Source: a virus
Reading direction: 5' to 3' (one strand)
IMG/VR virus record: IMGVR_UViG_3300025810_000022
Coordinates: 1-37,627 of that record
DNA length: 37,627 nucleotides
The notes under the pieces are model-generated. The model ran no database searches and was not told where the DNA came from. It was given only the letters and a program-made list of their open reading frames with translations. Positions 23,752 to 30,369 of the stretch are shown piece by piece. The position numbers were made by a program, and so were the translations under genes. Within the stretch, counting starts at the first letter, position 1. Each line of letters starts with the position of its first letter.

Positions 23752-23814
23752 ATGCTTGAAACAATTATCGCAGTAGAGATCGCATTACTTATTTTTTATT
23801 ATGCAACCAATTAA
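23752..23814 (+). CDS. Possible 20-aa membrane peptide
   Basis: The ATG at 23752 sits behind an excellent GGAGGTGA ribosome site and ends in TAA at 23812-23814. [20 protein letters not shown] is almost wholly hydrophobic after the first residues, enough for one membrane span. The strong ribosome site supports translation; alternatively it serves only to couple translation to the HNH gene, whose ATG at 23801 overlaps and has no ribosome site of its own. Confidence 0.45.
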   Translation: MLETIIAVEIALLIFYYATN

Positions 23815-24658
23815 AAATAAATGTTTAAACTGTAATAAACTTTTTATTGATAAAAGTAAAAATAAAGTAAAAAAATATTGCAGTAAATATTGTGGAGGTT
23901 CTTTTTTAAATAAATTTAAAAGAAAATTTAAAGATATTGAAGAAAAAAATTGCAAAATTTGTAATAAAAAATTTAAAGATAAATCAAAAGGAAAAACAAA
24001 AAAATATTGCTCAAGAAAATGTTGTTTAACATTTTGGAGAGTTTCAGGAAAAAGAAAAGAAGCATTAAAAAGATATAGACAAACTGAACATTGTAAAGAA
24101 CAACAAAAAAAATATAGATTATCTAAAAAAGGTATTATTAAAAGAAAAAAAAATGCTAAAATTCTTTGGCAAAACATAAAACTAGCTAGAAAAATAAAAA
24201 AATTAAAATTACTAAATAAAAAAATAAATTTAAAACAACAAAGACATTTAGAAATATTTGATAAATATATAATTAGAATAAATAAAGAACAAAGAAAGTA
24301 TAGAAGTAATCCAGAAGCATATAAAAAGAAAAAAATTTCAGATAAGAAATATCATTCAAATCCTATTAATAAGGAAAAACAAAGATTATATAGAAAAAAA
24401 TATTATTCTACTAAAGAAGGTAAGGCAAAAATGAATGCTAAAACTAATAAAAGGAGAGCAGCTAAATTTAATGCAATTCCTAAATGGTCTAATTTAGATA
24501 GGATAAAAGAAATATATAAAAATTGTCCTAAAGGTTATCATGTAGATCATATTGTGCCACTTCAGGGTAAAAATGTTTCTGGACTTCATGTTGAAAATAA
24601 CCTTCAATATTTGATTGCTAGTAAAAATATAAGTAAAGGTAATAGATATAGTGAATGA
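23801..24658 (+). CDS. HNH endonuclease with two zinc-ribbon repeats, 285 aa
   Basis: Two cysteine modules with the same spacing, C-x2-C-x15-C-x3-C, lie at residues 8-31 and 51-74. A long basic helical linker follows (about 85-225, Lys/Arg about one third). The C-terminal HNH domain has [11 protein letters not shown], then G-L-H-V-E-N-N-L-Q and K-G-N-R. This is the layout of free-standing phage homing-type nucleases: zinc ribbons and basic linker bind DNA, the HNH part cuts. The DNA is extremely A-rich compared with neighbouring genes. Translation may depend on the tiny upstream gene. Confidence 0.85.
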   Translation: MQPIKNKCLNCNKLFIDKSKNKVKKYCSKYCGGSFLNKFKRKFKDIEEKNCKICNKKFKDKSKGKTKKYCSRKCCLTFWRVSGKRKEALKRYRQTEHCKEQQKKYRLSKKGIIKRKKNAKILWQNIKLARKIKKLKLLNKKINLKQQRHLEIFDKYIIRINKEQRKYRSNPEAYKKKKISDKKYHSNPINKEKQRLYRKKYYSTKEGKAKMNAKTNKRRAAKFNAIPKWSNLDRIKEIYKNCPKGYHVDHIVPLQGKNVSGLHVENNLQYLIASKNISKGNRYSE

Positions 24659-24843
24659 ATATGTATGGTGATATAAGAACCTGTATTAAATGTAAAAACA
24701 AAGCTGATGTAGTTGAGAAAGGCAAAGATTATTGTGCAGAATGTTGGTTTAAATATTTTTCTGGTGAAAGCATTGAAGAATATGAAAAAAGGGTTAAACA
24801 ATTAGATCAAGTCAGAAATGATAAAAATAAAACTAGAACCTAA
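24655..24843 (+). CDS. Small zinc-ribbon protein, 62 aa
   Basis: Cys pairs C-I-K-C at 10-13 and C-A-E-C at 27-30 form a four-cysteine zinc ribbon, followed by an acidic/basic helix ([14 protein letters not shown]). It overlaps the HNH stop by four bases. Likely a nucleic-acid- or protein-binding adapter; function unknown. Confidence 0.65.
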   Translation: MNMYGDIRTCIKCKNKADVVEKGKDYCAECWFKYFSGESIEEYEKRVKQLDQVRNDKNKTRT

Positions 24844-25330
24844 CGAAGTAGAACTAGCCTTAAATATTGCTGCCAAAAGATATATTGGTAATTTAAAGAT
24901 GGGTAAAACCTTTTCTTATGGTTACACTAAAGGAATTAAATCACAACTAACAGATGGCATCTTAGGAACTTTAGGAGAGGTTGCTTATGCAAAGGCAACT
25001 AATAGCTTTTATAATGGTTCTTATAGTGATGATAACCAATTCTATTCAGACTCAGACTTTCAAAACAATATAGAGATAAGAACCCAAGAAAAAAAATCAT
25101 ATAATTTTTTACTAATAAGACCTGGAGAAAAGAAAGGTACTTATATATTAATCATTAAAGACAATAACGAAGATTTTAATTTTAGTATTATGGGTTCATT
25201 TATTTATAATGATGATCTACCACCAGAAAAGCTATCAAATTTTGGCTACCAAGATAGACCTGCTGCATATAAAATAGAATTAAAAGAACTTAAACCAATG
25301 GAGGAAGATGTCGGACAAGATAAATTTTAA
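24818..25330 (+). CDS. Possible PD-(D/E)XK nuclease-like protein, 170 aa
   Basis: The layout resembles small restriction-endonuclease folds: a helix with L-G-T-L-G-E-V-A-Y-A-K-A (Glu54), an Asp in a loop (S-D-S-D-F, Asp80), then a strand N-I-E-I-R-T (Glu86, with Arg88 where Lys is usual) and a strand Y-I-L-I-I-K. The Arg-for-Lys change means activity is doubtful. It overlaps both neighbours. It might bind or process DNA in the early phase. Confidence 0.5.
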   Translation: MIKIKLEPNEVELALNIAAKRYIGNLKMGKTFSYGYTKGIKSQLTDGILGTLGEVAYAKATNSFYNGSYSDDNQFYSDSDFQNNIEIRTQEKKSYNFLLIRPGEKKGTYILIIKDNNEDFNFSIMGSFIYNDDLPPEKLSNFGYQDRPAAYKIELKELKPMEEDVGQDKF

Positions 25331-25964
25331 ATTATTTAAACCTTTTGGCTCAACAGTTGCTAAAGCAGTTATGCCATTAGAACTAATGAAAGACTTTCAA
25401 AATGATTTAAAACAAATAAGACAAGATAAAGAAAAACAAAAGAACCATGATTGGTCTAAAAAGTTGGTAGGTCATGTAGATTCAGAGTATCTAATATCAC
25501 CAGAGATTATGCTTAAATGGAAACAAAAATTCTTTGATCCTATTATTAATACTTATGTCAAAAATCATATAGAACATAAAATTAAATCAGTTTTAATTAA
25601 TTCTGCTTGGTATGTAATATCAAAACCTGGAGATTATAACCCTTGCCATACTCACACAGAATATGTTCATGGTAATTATCATTTAAGCTGCGTAGGTTAT
25701 TTAAAAATTCCTAAAATGATTTCAACAACCAATGCAAAAGAACATAATGATTTTTCAGGTCAGACAGAGTTCATAGAAGGATCTGAAAATATGTTTAATA
25801 ATAATTCTTATAGAGTTATGCCTGAGGTTAGGGATTGGATATTATTTCCTAACTCACTATCTCATGTTGTTTATCCATTTAATACAGATGATAAAGATAA
25901 CGAAAGAATCTCATTTAGTTTTAATGCAACCATAATATTTGATAATGATAAACTCTCAAATTGA
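25308..25964 (+). CDS. 2OG-Fe(II) oxygenase-like protein, 218 aa
   Basis: The protein fits the phage 2OG-FeII_Oxy_5 type. The iron ligands H114 and H116 lie in N-P-C-H-T-H-T-E-Y, the distal His186 in S-L-S-H-V-V-Y-P-F, and the 2-oxoglutarate-binding Arg200 in E-R-I-S-F-S-F-N. The usual H-x-D is H-x-H here, as in this subfamily. Such enzymes hydroxylate proteins, nucleotides or small molecules; the substrate in phages is unknown. GGAGGAAG precedes the ATG. Confidence 0.8.
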   Translation: MSDKINFKLFKPFGSTVAKAVMPLELMKDFQNDLKQIRQDKEKQKNHDWSKKLVGHVDSEYLISPEIMLKWKQKFFDPIINTYVKNHIEHKIKSVLINSAWYVISKPGDYNPCHTHTEYVHGNYHLSCVGYLKIPKMISTTNAKEHNDFSGQTEFIEGSENMFNNNSYRVMPEVRDWILFPNSLSHVVYPFNTDDKDNERISFSFNATIIFDNDKLSN

Positions 25965-25974
25965 ATATAATTTG

Positions 25975-26012
25975 TATAATTTATTGACACTTTTTGTATT
26001 AATTAATAAATA
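25975..26012 (+). promoter_or_regulatory. Possible second early promoter
   Basis: The 54-base gap before the next gene contains TATAAT (25975-25980) and TTGACA (25984-25989), the latter followed after 17 bases by TAAATA (26007-26012, three of six). The elements do not form one ideal promoter. It may drive the recombination and regulation genes separately from 21375. Confidence 0.4.
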
Positions 26013-26018
26013 GAATCT

Positions 26019-26273
26019 ATGAAAACAATTGGAAAAGAGTGGAGCAAAAAAGGTGAAGAAGGTGGCTGTTTTACAGCAGATCATTTATCACCTTCGCAGC
26101 TCAATAAAAGTTTAGATATTTGGTTTAATGACTATGTAATATTAACTGCTAAAGAAAGAAAAGCCTTATTAGGTAACTTAAACATGGATATAGGAGCAAT
26201 AGTAGGTCAGGCAGTACAGGATATTATTGTTCATAAATTAACACTTGAAGAAGTAATGAAAGGTAAAAAATGA
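26019..26273 (+). CDS. N-terminal fragment of a PD-(D/E)XK exonuclease-like protein, 84 aa
   Basis: The sequence C-F-T-A-D-H-L-S-P-S-Q-L-N-K (17-30), then a helix to I-W-F-N-D-Y-V, and G-A-I-V-G-Q-A-V-Q-D-I-I (59-70) corresponds to the N-terminal helical part of RecB/Cas4-type phage exonucleases (S-P-S-x-L ... G-x-x-x-H/Q). The catalytic half is missing. A protein at 29022-29660 has precisely the missing part (D72, E81-x-K83, Q116...Y120). I read the two as one enzyme split into separate genes. No clear ribosome site precedes the ATG. Confidence 0.6.
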   Translation: MKTIGKEWSKKGEEGGCFTADHLSPSQLNKSLDIWFNDYVILTAKERKALLGNLNMDIGAIVGQAVQDIIVHKLTLEEVMKGKK

Positions 26274-26557
26274 CAGATACTGTAATGATGGAACTTGCAA
26301 AGATGCAAACTAAAATTAGAACTTATGAGAATAATGAAAAGAAACATATTGAGCAATTACATTTAAGGGATAATGAAATATCAAAACTTAATAAAGAGTT
26401 AGATTTATTAAAGTTAAAAGATCAAATGGTTGCTAAGAACCAAAGCTATTTAGAAGCTAAAGTACAGAAAGATGTAGATCAAATTAAAGAAAACCAAAAG
26501 ATACAAATGAAAGGAAAAAATGAAACTAAAGCCACAGACGACAGAAGAAAAAAGTAA
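26270..26557 (+). CDS. Coiled-coil protein, 95 aa
   Basis: Residues about 5-90 form one long charged helix with heptads (M-M-E-L-A-K-M-Q-T-K-I, later E-I-S-K-L-N-K-E-L-D-L-L-K-L). It ends in a basic stretch. The start overlaps the previous stop (ATGA) and the end overlaps the ERF gene by 38 bases. It may help hold the split nuclease or the ERF protein together; that is speculation. Confidence 0.65.
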   Translation: MTDTVMMELAKMQTKIRTYENNEKKHIEQLHLRDNEISKLNKELDLLKLKDQMVAKNQSYLEAKVQKDVDQIKENQKIQMKGKNETKATDDRRKK

Positions 26558-27113
26558 GGGAGGGTTCAAAGAAAGAAGAAAGGAATGTTTAACAAGTGCT
26601 AATAAAATTCCAACTGTTGATATTAAAGGTAAAAAATATTCTACAGTTAATGAAAGACACAGACACCTTTTGCAATATTTCCCTGAAGCTAGATTTAATG
26701 AAGAAATACTATTCCATGATAATGACAGAGTTGTCGTTAAAACCGAACTATATATTTCTGATACTATTTATGCTGTTGGTCATGCAGAAGAACATAGAAA
26801 TGCTAATTTCATAAATAAAACAAGTGCTATGGAGAACTGTAGTTCAAGCTCTTTGGGAAGATGTTTAGCAGCATTTGGTCTATCAGGTTCAGAATATGCT
26901 AGTGCAGAAGAATTAGTAAATGCCTTAAATAATCAAAAGGGATCTACTCAACAAGTTTCAATTAAAGATACAATTAAAAAGCAAACAACAGAAACCAAGT
27001 TGACAGCTTTGTATTCCGATTGGAAGAAACAAAATGATTCAATAGAAAAAGACTTTGAATCACAACAACAATCAATAAAAAAAAATGGAGGACAAAATGT
27101 CAGACAATGGTAG
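26520..27113 (+). CDS. erf: ERF-family single-strand annealing recombinase, 197 aa
   Basis: The core (residues about 35-140) shows the ERF pattern: V-N-E-R-H-R-H-L-L-Q-Y-F-P-E-A-R, V-K-T-E-L-Y, H-A-E-E-H-R, and T-S-A-M-E-N-C-S-S-S-S-L-G-R-C-L-A-A-F-G-L. In relatives the last motif reads close to S-A-x-E-N-A-x-T-S-A-x-G-R-A-L. These proteins anneal single strands during phage recombination and genome circularisation. The Glu/Lys/Gln-rich C-terminus may bind partners. An SSB-like gene follows with a 17-base overlap. Confidence 0.8.
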   Translation: MKLKPQTTEEKSKGGFKERRKECLTSANKIPTVDIKGKKYSTVNERHRHLLQYFPEARFNEEILFHDNDRVVVKTELYISDTIYAVGHAEEHRNANFINKTSAMENCSSSSLGRCLAAFGLSGSEYASAEELVNALNNQKGSTQQVSIKDTIKKQTTETKLTALYSDWKKQNDSIEKDFESQQQSIKKNGGQNVRQW

Positions 27114-27462
27114 TGGTAAGCAAAAGGATTGGGTATTATTTCCTTATGATGCCAACAATGAAAAAGCCATCAAAATTGATTTCTCAGGAAATGTAAATTT
27201 AGATAGCGGTAATAAAGGAACTATTTTAGGTGTTAAAGGTAGCAGCAAAGATGGTAATACTAAGTTTGTTAAAGTGTTTGCTCAAGTAGGAGTTCTATTC
27301 AAAGGTGATGATAAATTTACTGGCGAAATGAATTACTCTGAAGCTGGTGGACATAAAGGTTTAATTGGTTGGATTAATGAATCAGGTAATATTTTATCTG
27401 GTTATAAAAACGATCCTAGACCTAAACAAGCTAAACCTCAAAGCAAAGAAATTCCTTTCTAG
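27097..27462 (+). CDS. SSB-like single-strand DNA-binding protein, 121 aa
   Basis: A small beta-rich protein (W-V-L-F-P-Y, K-A-I-K-I-D-F-S-G, F-V-K-V-F-A-Q-V-G-V-L-F, H-K-G-L-I-G-W-I) followed by a Pro/Lys/Gln linker and the end S-K-E-I-P-F. Bacterial SSB proteins end in -D-I-P-F, the hook that recruits partners, so this tail is suggestive. With ERF and an exonuclease, it would form a recombination module. The start is taken at ATG 27097, behind GGAGGACAAA. Confidence 0.6.
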   Translation: MSDNGSGKQKDWVLFPYDANNEKAIKIDFSGNVNLDSGNKGTILGVKGSSKDGNTKFVKVFAQVGVLFKGDDKFTGEMNYSEAGGHKGLIGWINESGNILSGYKNDPRPKQAKPQSKEIPF

Positions 27463-27708
27463 TTGAAAGTAGTTTTTTTAATTTTAGTTATATACTCAGG
27501 TGAGGGTAATTTAAAATATGAAAAGATACCTTTTGCATATTCTTTGTTACCCATCACTTGTGATGAAATGTTTGAAAAAAATGTTAAGTATGTTGAGAAC
27601 CCAGATTATACAGAGGGAAATGGACAAGTTTGGATGCTAACTAAATATAAAAATCAAAATGTAGTAGCTCATTACTGCAAAGATAGTGAAGGAAATTATG
27701 TCAGATAA
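27463..27708 (+). CDS. Small possibly exported protein with two cysteines, 81 aa
   Basis: The frame begins with TTG immediately after the stop of the SSB-like gene. The first residues (K-V-V-F-L-I-L-V-I-Y-S) form a short hydrophobic segment. Two cysteines (I-T-C-D-E-M near 32, H-Y-C-K-D near 73) could form a disulfide after export. A similar small-protein style is seen at 32805-33017. Unknown function. Confidence 0.5.
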   Translation: MKVVFLILVIYSGEGNLKYEKIPFAYSLLPITCDEMFEKNVKYVENPDYTEGNGQVWMLTKYKNQNVVAHYCKDSEGNYVR

Positions 27709-27997
27709 TGTAAAGTTTATAAGTGAGATAGAAAGATTATTAAAACAAAAGCAAGATGACTATGGAGAATTTGACCATACCTCTTATGTTATGTCAGGAA
27801 TTTTAGAAAAATATTTATCAGTTCATAATAATTGTGAGGTCAAAGTACCTTTAAAATTATTTGGTATCTTTATGATTTTTTTAAAACTTTGGAGAGTTAT
27901 GCAATCAGAAAATTATAAAAAAGATAGCTTTGATGACATCAATGGCTACTCAGAATTATTAAGGAGGTTAGTAATAAATGAACAAGAAAAGAGGTAA
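27698..27997 (+). CDS. DUF6378 / MazG-like helical protein, 99 aa
   Basis: An all-helical protein with K-Q-D-D-Y-G-E-F-D-H-T near the start, then V-P-L-K-L-F-G-I-F-M-I-F-L-K-L-W-R-V-M-Q and D-S-F-D-D-I-N-G-Y-S-E-L-L, which I associate with a family common in marine phages and distantly like MazG nucleotide pyrophosphohydrolases. Enzyme activity is not shown. The ATG at 27698 was chosen for the GAAGGAAATT in front of it. Confidence 0.6.
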   Translation: MSDNVKFISEIERLLKQKQDDYGEFDHTSYVMSGILEKYLSVHNNCEVKVPLKLFGIFMIFLKLWRVMQSENYKKDSFDDINGYSELLRRLVINEQEKR

Positions 27998-28211
27998 AAG
28001 ACCTATGACTCCTAAAATGCTCAGACTATTGCAATATATTAAAAATTATAGTACAAAACATGGATATATGCCTACTTTTTTAGAAATGGCTAATGAAATG
28101 GGTTATAAAAGTAAAAATTCAATCAGTTCGCTAATTGAAAAGCTAGAACAAAGAGATGAGATTAAAAGAGATTACTCTGGTTATAGCAGAAATATAATTT
28201 TGAATGGTTAA
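27978..28211 (+). CDS. LexA-type DNA-binding domain protein without protease part, 77 aa
   Basis: The sequence matches the LexA N-terminal winged helix: M-T-P-K-M-L-R-L-L-Q-Y-I, G-Y-M-P-T-F-L-E-M-A-N-E-M-G-Y-K-S-K-N-S-I-S-S-L-I-E-K-L-E-Q-R. The serine-protease domain of LexA is absent, so it cannot self-cleave. It probably binds operator DNA as a small regulator. AAGGAGG precedes the ATG. Confidence 0.75.
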   Translation: MNKKRGKRPMTPKMLRLLQYIKNYSTKHGYMPTFLEMANEMGYKSKNSISSLIEKLEQRDEIKRDYSGYSRNIILNG

Positions 28212-28407
28212 AGTTTTAAAAATATCAAGTTTAGAATTAGCAGTTGATTTTGAAGAAATTTTTGATGGTGCTAGTGTTGAAGAAGCTACACAAAAAGCAC
28301 ATAATCAAAAAATGCCTAGTGAGTTTGCAAAAGCAAGTATCACCGATAACAAACTTATTAGTGCAAAAATTAAATTAATCGGTGAGGAGAATAATGGCTC
28401 TAAGTAA
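28204..28407 (+). CDS. Unknown small protein, 67 aa
   Basis: A mixed protein (L-K-I-S-S-L-E-L-A-V-D-F-E-E-I-F, then V-E-E-A-T-Q-K-A-H) with no domain I know. It overlaps the LexA-like gene by eight bases and the next gene by 14. Confidence 0.55.
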   Translation: MVKVLKISSLELAVDFEEIFDGASVEEATQKAHNQKMPSEFAKASITDNKLISAKIKLIGEENNGSK

Positions 28408-28579
28408 CAGTAATGTTAGATTGTATGCAAAGCTAGACAAAACTCATAAAAAGATAATGGGTGGAAAAGAAAAGGGTCGTCAATGCGTACATACTTTGCA
28501 AAACTTTAAAGAGTATAATCAACTCTTTAGAAGAATAGTTGAAGCAGAGAACAAAGATGCTAGATTTTTATATACTTAA
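28394..28579 (+). CDS. Unknown small basic protein, 61 aa
   Basis: The ATG at 28394 follows GAGGAG. The product (M-A-L-S-N-S-N-V-R-L-Y-A-K-L, then M-G-G-K-E-K-G-R-Q-C-V-H-T-L) is Lys/Arg-rich. Its stop lies inside the palindrome at 28569-28590. Function unknown. Confidence 0.6.
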   Translation: MALSNSNVRLYAKLDKTHKKIMGGKEKGRQCVHTLQNFKEYNQLFRRIVEAENKDARFLYT

Positions 28580-28590
28580 TTAAGTATATA
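28569..28590. promoter_or_regulatory. 22-bp perfect palindrome, likely repressor operator
   Basis: The 22 bases are a perfect palindrome (core TACTTAATTAAGTA) that ends just before the promoter of the XRE regulator. Another half-site (AATACTTA, 28605-28612) falls inside that promoter's spacer. Fits a dimeric repressor site, most likely bound by the XRE or LexA-like protein. Absence of a loop argues against a terminator. Confidence 0.65.
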
Positions 28591-28597
28591 TAAAAAG

Positions 28598-28625
28598 TTG
28601 CATAAATACTTAGGGGTACTATACT
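28598..28625 (+). promoter_or_regulatory. Possible promoter of the XRE regulator
   Basis: TTGCAT (28598-28603), a 16-base spacer and TATACT (28620-28625). The -10 matches five of six; the -35 three of six. The palindrome immediately upstream and a half-site in the spacer suggest repression. Confidence 0.5.
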
Positions 28626-28647
28626 CTAAATTAAAGGAAGGAACACA

Positions 28648-29022
28648 ATGAAACTATCAAATAAAGCTAAGAAAAACTTTGAAGAAGATAATGAGTTTTA
28701 CATTAAATTAGGTGAAAGATTAAGACAAGCAAGAAGAACTAAGGTTAATGAATTTACTGGTAAAGAAACTATTATTCCATTAACTAAAGTTGCTAAAGCT
28801 CTAAAGAATACATATCAACAAATAGGTAAATATGAAAAAGGTGAAAACAGAATACCTTTAGTAAATTTAGTCAAAATAAGTAAATTTTTAAAAAAACCAT
28901 TAAGTTATTTTTTAGATGACTACAATGAAATAGATAAAGTTGCAGAAGAATTTAATATAGCTTACGAAAAAGAAAGAGATAACTTTTACAAAGAGCATCA
29001 AAAAACATTAGGTACTAAATAA
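28648..29022 (+). CDS. XRE-family helix-turn-helix regulator, 124 aa
   Basis: Residues about 18-80 form a Cro/CI-type HTH: F-Y-I-K-L-G-E-R-L-R-Q-A-R-R, I-P-L-T-K-V-A-K-A-L-K-N-T-Y-Q-Q-I-G-K-Y-E-K-G-E-N-R-I-P-L, then F-L-K-K-P-L-S-Y-F-L. A charged C-terminal helix may dimerise. It could be a repressor as in temperate phages, but no integrase is seen. AAAGGAAGGAACACA precedes the ATG. It shares a base with the next gene (TAATG). Confidence 0.8.
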   Translation: MKLSNKAKKNFEEDNEFYIKLGERLRQARRTKVNEFTGKETIIPLTKVAKALKNTYQQIGKYEKGENRIPLVNLVKISKFLKKPLSYFLDDYNEIDKVAEEFNIAYEKERDNFYKEHQKTLGTK

Positions 29023-29660
29023 TGTTTGTTTCTGTTCAAGAAAAGCTAGATAAATTAGTTGCACTTACACCTGATGACCAAGAAAAGTTAAGTCATTATA
29101 AAAGTATAGTACCAGCTATGATTGCTAATTGTCATAAGGCTCACCAATCAATACCAGGTTGGGAGTCTTGTAAGCCAGAGATAGAGGCATTTAAATGGTT
29201 TGATGGTATCAATATTCCTGTTCATGGTTACATAGATTTAAAAGGGGATAAGGTTATTATTGAAGATAAATGTAAAATGCCAAGAAGGGGGATCGTCAAG
29301 AAAGATGGTACTAGGTCTTGGTTTCCAGGTAAATTACCTGATAGACCTTCACCCTATAATTTATTACAAGTAGATTTTTATTGGTCAGTATTTGAAGTTC
29401 CTGTTTATCTTTGTTATGTCAATGAGAAAGAATTTAGAGTTTATCATGCAGATAATTGTGATGAACTTAAACCAGAGAATATTAAGAAAAGAATACCTAG
29501 AATAATACAAAGAGCTAAAGTAAGACAAAACTTAATGAAGATCAGTAATGATCCAAATATTCTTAAAGATTACATCCAACCAGACTTTACACACATGTTT
29601 TGGAATAGTGATGCTAACGAAGATTATTTAAACAATGCTAAGAAATTTTGGGGATATTAA
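29022..29660 (+). CDS. Catalytic half of a PD-(D/E)XK exonuclease-like protein, 212 aa
   Basis: The nuclease core is visible: E-I-E-A-F-K-W-F near 53-60, G-Y-I-D-L-K-G with Asp72, V-I-I-E-D-K-C-K with E81-x-K83, then P-Y-N-L-L-Q-V-D-F-Y (Q116...Y120), as in RecB/Cas4-type and lambda-exonuclease-like enzymes. The N-terminal S-P-S and G-x-x-x-H parts of the family are missing here but found in the 84-aa protein at 26019-26273. Together they would make a chain of about 300 residues, the usual size. It likely resects DNA ends for ERF. Confidence 0.7.
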   Translation: MFVSVQEKLDKLVALTPDDQEKLSHYKSIVPAMIANCHKAHQSIPGWESCKPEIEAFKWFDGINIPVHGYIDLKGDKVIIEDKCKMPRRGIVKKDGTRSWFPGKLPDRPSPYNLLQVDFYWSVFEVPVYLCYVNEKEFRVYHADNCDELKPENIKKRIPRIIQRAKVRQNLMKISNDPNILKDYIQPDFTHMFWNSDANEDYLNNAKKFWGY

Positions 29661-29780
29661 AAAATACCTAAAAACCCAAAAACAACTAACATTGTCGCAC
29701 CTAAAATAAACTACCCTAAAAGTTCAATCGTCTATTCTTCAATAAAAGTTTTTTTTCTAAAAATTTTACAAAACTCAATA

Positions 29781-29789
29781 TGATATAAT
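29781..29789 (+). promoter_or_regulatory. Extended -10 promoter before the last early genes
   Basis: TGATATAAT is an extended -10 (TG-N-TATAAT), 29 bases before the ATG at 29818. A -35 at normal distance is not convincing, which extended -10 promoters do not need. The 157-base gap upstream (29661-29817) shows no other feature. Confidence 0.55.
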
Positions 29790-29817
29790 GAGTTATAAAA
29801 AAAAATAAGGAGGAAAA

Positions 29818-29937
29818 ATGACTTATGAATGGAAACACCCTAGCTACTATAAAGAGTTAGCTAAGTTGCGGAAAGAGTCAGAACAAGAAGAACAAACTAA
29901 TGAAGATGGAAAGGAGGATAAAGATGAAAGGGAGTAA
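29818..29937 (+). CDS. Small acidic protein, 39 aa
   Basis: AAGGAGGAAAA directly precedes the ATG. The product begins M-T-Y-E-W-K-H-P-S-Y-Y-K-E-L and ends in a Glu/Gln/Asp-rich helix. It overlaps the next start by 14 bases. Strong ribosome site and promoter support expression; no function known. Confidence 0.6.
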   Translation: MTYEWKHPSYYKELAKLRKESEQEEQTNEDGKEDKDERE

Positions 29938-30133
29938 TCATTTAGAGGATTTGATTAAAGACAATTGGGAGTCTATTAAAGATTGTAGAAATCCAATGGA
30001 TCAAGTTATGCTTTCAGTTGATATGGTTTATCAAAACGAACTTAAAAATTGTAAACCTAATGAGAAAGTACAAATTAAAATAAAACAAGAAAATGGAAAC
30101 ATTGTCATTCATGGCAAATGCGTTCCTAAATAA
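29924..30133 (+). CDS. Last early gene, unknown protein, 69 aa
   Basis: The ATG at 29924 was chosen because AAGGAGG lies six bases in front of it, although an in-frame ATG exists at 29900. The product (M-K-G-S-N-H-L-E-D-L-I-K-D-N-W-E, later K-V-Q-I-K-I-K-Q-E-N-G-N-I-V-I-H-G) has a helical first and a beta second half. No family known. A convergent hairpin follows. Confidence 0.6.
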   Translation: MKGSNHLEDLIKDNWESIKDCRNPMDQVMLSVDMVYQNELKNCKPNEKVQIKIKQENGNIVIHGKCVPK

Positions 30134-30141
30134 TAAGTATA

Positions 30142-30167
30142 AAGGCAGTCTGAAATATGGCTGCCTT
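30142..30167. terminator. Convergent (bidirectional) hairpin between early and late operons
   Basis: AAGGCAGTC (30142-30150) pairs with GGCTGCCTT (30159-30167) in a nine-pair stem with one G-U pair and an eight-base loop. On the minus strand the stem is followed by a U-rich stretch (CTTTATACTTATTATTT). It lies between the last plus gene and the end of the minus operon, overlapping the stop codon of the latter. Confidence 0.8.
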
Positions 30168-30369
30168 ACCAATCAAAATTAGTCTTAGGTTTAGCATCGT
30201 TCTCTTTAACGCAATCGTAGTGAGCATTTTGATATTGATATTTATTTCTTACTAATCTTCCAATTGGAATAAATGAATCTTCTGAGGTCATAGATTGATT
30301 GCAGTATTTACATTTACCTACATCAATAATCTTTTCTTTCCTAACCCAAGTCTTATTAGGTCTTGGCAT
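30166..30369 (-). CDS. Small zinc-finger-like protein, 67 aa
   Basis: C-K-Y-C (20-23) and H-Y-D-C (50-53) make a possible four-ligand zinc site, within a basic sequence starting MPRPNKTWVRKEKI. It is the last gene of the leftward unit and its stop lies inside the convergent terminator. Function unknown. Confidence 0.6.
   Translation of the reverse strand: MPRPNKTWVRKEKIIDVGKCKYCNQSMTSEDSFIPIGRLVRNKYQYQNAHYDCVKENDAKPKTNFDW

Noticed and set aside
23785-24177. Minus-strand frame of 130 codons opposite the HNH gene
   Set aside because: Phe/Leu-rich product caused by A-rich coding DNA on the other strand; the HNH frame has clear motifs.
28580-28647. Rho-independent terminator at the AT-rich palindrome
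   Set aside because: A perfect palindrome without loop and without G/C stem is a poor terminator; operator use fits better.
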